In this document: positions 5,671 to 8,103 of the stretch, piece after piece | How the letters are laid out: each line of letters starts with the position of its first letter | Position numbering within the stretch: the first letter of the stretch is position 1 | Source of the DNA: an uncultured Parasphingopyxis sp. | GTDB taxonomy: Bacteria > Pseudomonadota > Alphaproteobacteria > Sphingomonadales > Sphingomonadaceae | Assembly: GCA_905479515.1 (NCBI GenBank) | Contig: CAJQMX010000213.1 | Location: 1 to 8,103, forward strand | Reading direction: 5' to 3' | DNA: 8,103 bases | Notes under the pieces: model-generated | What the model was told of the DNA's origin: nothing | The model's input: the letters and a program-made list of their open reading frames with translations, nothing else | Database searches by the model: none | Program-made: the position numbers and the translations under genes

Positions 5671-6674
5671 CCAAAAAGCGCGTGATCTTGCTCGCGATAG
5701 CGGCTGCCCTCGTGATCGCTATCATTGCAACAAGGGGCTTTGGGCTAATCGGGGACAATGGCCGAACCGCTCTGACGCTTTACGGCAATGTCGATATCCG
5801 CGAGGTCGATCTTGCTTTCCGTGTGGGCGGCCGAATTGAAGATATAAGCGTCGAGGAAGGCGAACATGTCGAGGAAGGCGCGCTGCTCGCCAGGCTCGAT
5901 ACACGGCCAATCATGAGCCGCGTTGCCGAAGCCAATGCCCGCATCGGCGAGGCACAGGCGCAACTTGCCCGGCTCCGCAACGGAAATCGGGCCCAGGATG
6001 TCAATCAGGCGCAAGCCCGCGTGACAGCAGCCCAGGCAGGCTATGAAAATGCGCGGCGTGATTATGCGCGGCGTGAAGACCTTGTCGAGACGGGCGCCAT
6101 CAGCCGCGACCTATGGGACCAGACGGTGGCAGACTATCGCCGCGCCCAAGCCCAATTGACCGAAGCGCAGCAGGCATTGTCGCTGCTTCGCGAAGGCACG
6201 AGACGCGAAGATATTGACGCTGCGCAAGCACAGCTTACGGCCGCGCGCGCCGCGCGCGACAGCGTGTCGCTCGACGCCGATGACGCCATTTTACGCGCAG
6301 CAAGCGCCGGCACCGTGGTGACTCGCGCGCACGAGCCTGGTGCGATTGTTCAGCCCGGCCAAACGATCCTGACCCTCAGCATTGACAGGCCGATGCGGGT
6401 GCGCGCCTATATCGCCGAGCCCGATCTCTGGCGCATCGGCCCGGGAATGGCAGTCGAGGTCAGCGCGGACGGAAACCCGGCAACCTATCATGGCACCATC
6501 GGCTATATTTCTCCGCGCGCCGAGTTCACGCCGCGTTCGGTAGAAACCGAAAGCCTGCGCACTGATCTTGTGTATCGGTTGCGCATCATCGTCGACGACC
6601 CCGACGAGGCGCTTCGGCAAGGACAGCCAGTGACAATCCACATCCCTGCCGCTCGCACGTCGCGCGAGGACTAA
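5667..6674 (+). CDS. HlyD-type membrane fusion protein of an ABC efflux pump, YbhG-like
   Basis: The protein has 335 residues, near the roughly 330 of E. coli YbhG. An N-terminal membrane anchor (about 5-22) is followed by LTLYGNVDIREVDLAFRVGG (37-56), which closely resembles the YbhG N-terminus. The first lipoyl half is at about 50-80. An alpha-helical hairpin rich in Ala, Gln and Arg follows (about 83-205), containing two similar segments LRNGNRAQDV (103-112) and LREGTRREDI (174-183). The second lipoyl half and beta-barrel are at about 207-330, with EFTPRSVET and TDLVYRLRI. Such proteins sit in the periplasm attached to the inner membrane and link the transporter to an outer-membrane channel. 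GAGGAA (5653-5658) is 8 bases from the ATG, and the start overlaps the regulator's stop. Five bases separate its stop from the ATPase gene. Confidence 0.95.
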   Translation: MTKKRVILLAIAAALVIAIIATRGFGLIGDNGRTALTLYGNVDIREVDLAFRVGGRIEDISVEEGEHVEEGALLARLDTRPIMSRVAEANARIGEAQAQLARLRNGNRAQDVNQAQARVTAAQAGYENARRDYARREDLVETGAISRDLWDQTVADYRRAQAQLTEAQQALSLLREGTRREDIDAAQAQLTAARAARDSVSLDADDAILRAASAGTVVTRAHEPGAIVQPGQTILTLSIDRPMRVRAYIAEPDLWRIGPGMAVEVSADGNPATYHGTIGYISPRAEFTPRSVETESLRTDLVYRLRIIVDDPDEALRQGQPVTIHIPAARTSRED

Positions 6675-6679
6675 GCGCC

Positions 6680-8103
6680 ATGACGGATCATGTCGCCTGG
6701 GCGCAGGACATCGTCAAACGGTTCGGCAAAAACGAACCGGCGCTTAACGGCGCGTCGATAGCCATTGTGCCGGGGGAGATCACCGGGTTGGTCGGGCCTG
6801 ATGGTTCCGGCAAAACCACGCTGATCAGGATATTGGCCGGATTGATGAAAGCGGATGCCGGTGAAGTCGACATCCTCGGCGGCCAGCCCGGGGAATTTCT
6901 CGACGATCTGGGCTATATGCCGCAGCGTTTCGGGCTCTATGAAGATCTGTCCGTCATCCAGAATCTCCGCCTTTACGCGGAACTGCGCGGATTGCCGAAA
7001 GACGAACAAGGGGCAGCCTTTGATCGGCTGCTGGAATTTACCGATCTCAAGCGCTTCCAGCATCGACTGGCCGGGAACCTCTCAGGCGGGATGAAACAGA
7101 AGCTCGGTTTGGCGTGCGCGCTCGTCAAAACGCCGCGGCTCCTGCTGCTCGATGAGCCGAGCGTGGGCGTCGATCCGATCTCACGCCGTGAATTGTGGTC
7201 GATGGTCAAAGAACTGACCGGCGAAGGCATCGGGGTTCTCTGGTCAACGGCCTATCTCGATGAAGCCGAAAGGTGCGACACGGTGTTCCTGCTCGGAGAC
7301 GGTGAACTTCTGTTTTCAGGCAAACCCGGCGAACTCACCGGCCGGGTCCGTGACCGTGTTTTTCGCATATCCGATTTCGACGAGCGGCGACGGCGGTTGC
7401 TTACGCGCTTGCTTGATCGCGATGACATACTGGACGGAACGCTCCAGGGGCGCGCCGTCCGTGTCCTGATGGCTCCCGCATCGCGCAAACCCGGCCCGGA
7501 CGATTTCGCCCTTCCGACCATCACCAAAATTGTTCCCGCACAGCCGCATTTTGAAGATGGCTTTATCGAGATCCTTGGTGGCGGCCCCAAAGGAACAAGC
7601 ACACTTGCCGAGCGCTATCGCCACGTGCCGCCGGGCGATCGACCGGCTATCGAGGCGCGCGGACTGACGAAGAAATTCGGCGAGTTCACCGCTGCGCATG
7701 ACATCAGCTTCGAAGTGCCGGCAGGGCGGATTTTCGGATTGCTCGGCCCCAATGGCGCAGGCAAATTAACGACCTTCAAGATGCTTTGCGGCCTGCTTAC
7801 GCCTACTGGGGGCGATGGCGCAGTGGTCGGTCATGACCTGCGCTCGGCATCATCAGATGCCCGCGCCGCGCTTGGCTATATGGCGCAGAAATTCTCGCTC
7901 TATGGTGATCTGAGTGTCAGGCAGAATCTGGAATTTTTCGCTGGCGCCTACGGGCTGAACCGTGATGCAGCGCGCAATGCGATCGACAATGTTGTCGATA
8001 TTTTTGAACTTGGTGAACGCCTCTCTGTCGATGCCGGAACGCTGCCGCTGGGTTTCAAACAGCGCCTCGCGCTGGCTTGCGCAGTGATGCACCAGCCGCC
8101 GGT
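6680..8103 (+). CDS. ABC transporter double-ATPase subunit, YbhF-like (3' end beyond the window)
   Basis: From the ATG at 6680 (GAGGA at 6666-6670, 9 bases before) 474 codons are open to the right edge; E. coli YbhF has about 578. Two ATPase domains are joined in one chain. Domain 1 (about 5-225) has Walker A GPDGSGKTT (39-47), signature LSGGM (134-138) and Walker B LLLLDEP with D158 and E159; the switch position is Tyr192 (STAYLDEAE) instead of His. A linker of about 100 residues follows, with FEDGFIEILGG. Domain 2 starts near 327 (IEARGLTKKFG), has Walker A GPNGAGKLT (356-364) with Leu363 where Ser or Thr is expected, and signature LPLGFKQ (455-461); its Walker B and H-loop lie outside. The protein powers drug or metabolite export with two permeases expected downstream. 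The Leu363 change may impair magnesium binding or may be a sequence error. Confidence 0.95.
   Translation, partial: MTDHVAWAQDIVKRFGKNEPALNGASIAIVPGEITGLVGPDGSGKTTLIRILAGLMKADAGEVDILGGQPGEFLDDLGYMPQRFGLYEDLSVIQNLRLYAELRGLPKDEQGAAFDRLLEFTDLKRFQHRLAGNLSGGMKQKLGLACALVKTPRLLLLDEPSVGVDPISRRELWSMVKELTGEGIGVLWSTAYLDEAERCDTVFLLGDGELLFSGKPGELTGRVRDRVFRISDFDERRRRLLTRLLDRDDILDGTLQGRAVRVLMAPASRKPGPDDFALPTITKIVPAQPHFEDGFIEILGGGPKGTSTLAERYRHVPPGDRPAIEARGLTKKFGEFTAAHDISFEVPAGRIFGLLGPNGAGKLTTFKMLCGLLTPTGGDGAVVGHDLRSASSDARAALGYMAQKFSLYGDLSVRQNLEFFAGAYGLNRDAARNAIDNVVDIFELGERLSVDAGTLPLGFKQRLALACAVMHQPP

Noticed and set aside
6241..6258. CG-alternating stretch as possible Z-DNA or structural element
   Set aside because: It encodes an Ala/Arg-rich coiled-coil segment in the fusion protein and is explained by codon choice.
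1..8103. RNA genes, insertion sequences, CRISPR arrays or attachment sites
   Set aside because: No tRNA or rRNA-like segments, transposase frames, terminal inverted repeats or spaced repeat arrays were seen on either strand.

Overview
The window looks like a chromosomal segment from an alphaproteobacterium, most probably a sphingomonad (Sphingopyxis, Novosphingobium, Sphingomonas or Erythrobacter relatives). This rests on the style of the large TonB-dependent receptor, the moderately high GC, the GTG starts and the c-type cytochrome. It is inferred from protein style only. The window carries seven confident protein genes, two of them cut by the window edges, plus several regulatory elements. 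No RNA gene, insertion sequence or CRISPR array was seen.

Left half (1-4870), an uptake and redox block. A TonB-dependent outer-membrane receptor on the minus strand (1-2126, C-terminus off the left edge) is divergent from a zinc-free medium-chain NADPH:quinone-oxidoreductase-like enzyme (2254-3264). After a 209-base gap come three plus-strand genes, each starting with GTG: a four-helix, histidine-rich membrane protein (3474-3998), a small two-helix membrane protein of unknown family (4008-4376) and a lipoprotein class I cytochrome c (4412-4870). A near-identical inverted repeat, GTCAAG-N4-TTGACAT, lies both in the divergent promoter region (2185-2201) and in front of the cytochrome cluster (3396-3412). 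All five genes may therefore answer to one regulator. My reading is that the receptor imports a hydrophobic or otherwise large compound, the reductase acts on it or a product, and the membrane proteins with the cytochrome form a small electron-transfer module. The sites and genes are seen; the joint function is inference.

Middle (4871-5043). This holds a strong 14-base-pair hairpin without a T-tract (4956-4988) and then a promoter with a perfect 14-base palindrome ending two bases before the next start codon.

Right half (5044-8103), an efflux operon. A TetR regulator, a HlyD-type membrane fusion protein (4-base ATGA overlap) and a double-ATPase ABC protein (running off the right edge) match the gene order and protein features of the Escherichia coli cecR-ybhG-ybhF-ybhS-ybhR operon as I remember it; the two permease genes would lie just beyond the window. 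The palindrome is the likely operator for self-control by the TetR protein. The ABC protein is odd: in its second ATPase domain the Walker A Ser/Thr is replaced by Leu (residue 363), while the first domain lacks the switch His. If the base is correct, the site expected to be catalytic may be damaged.
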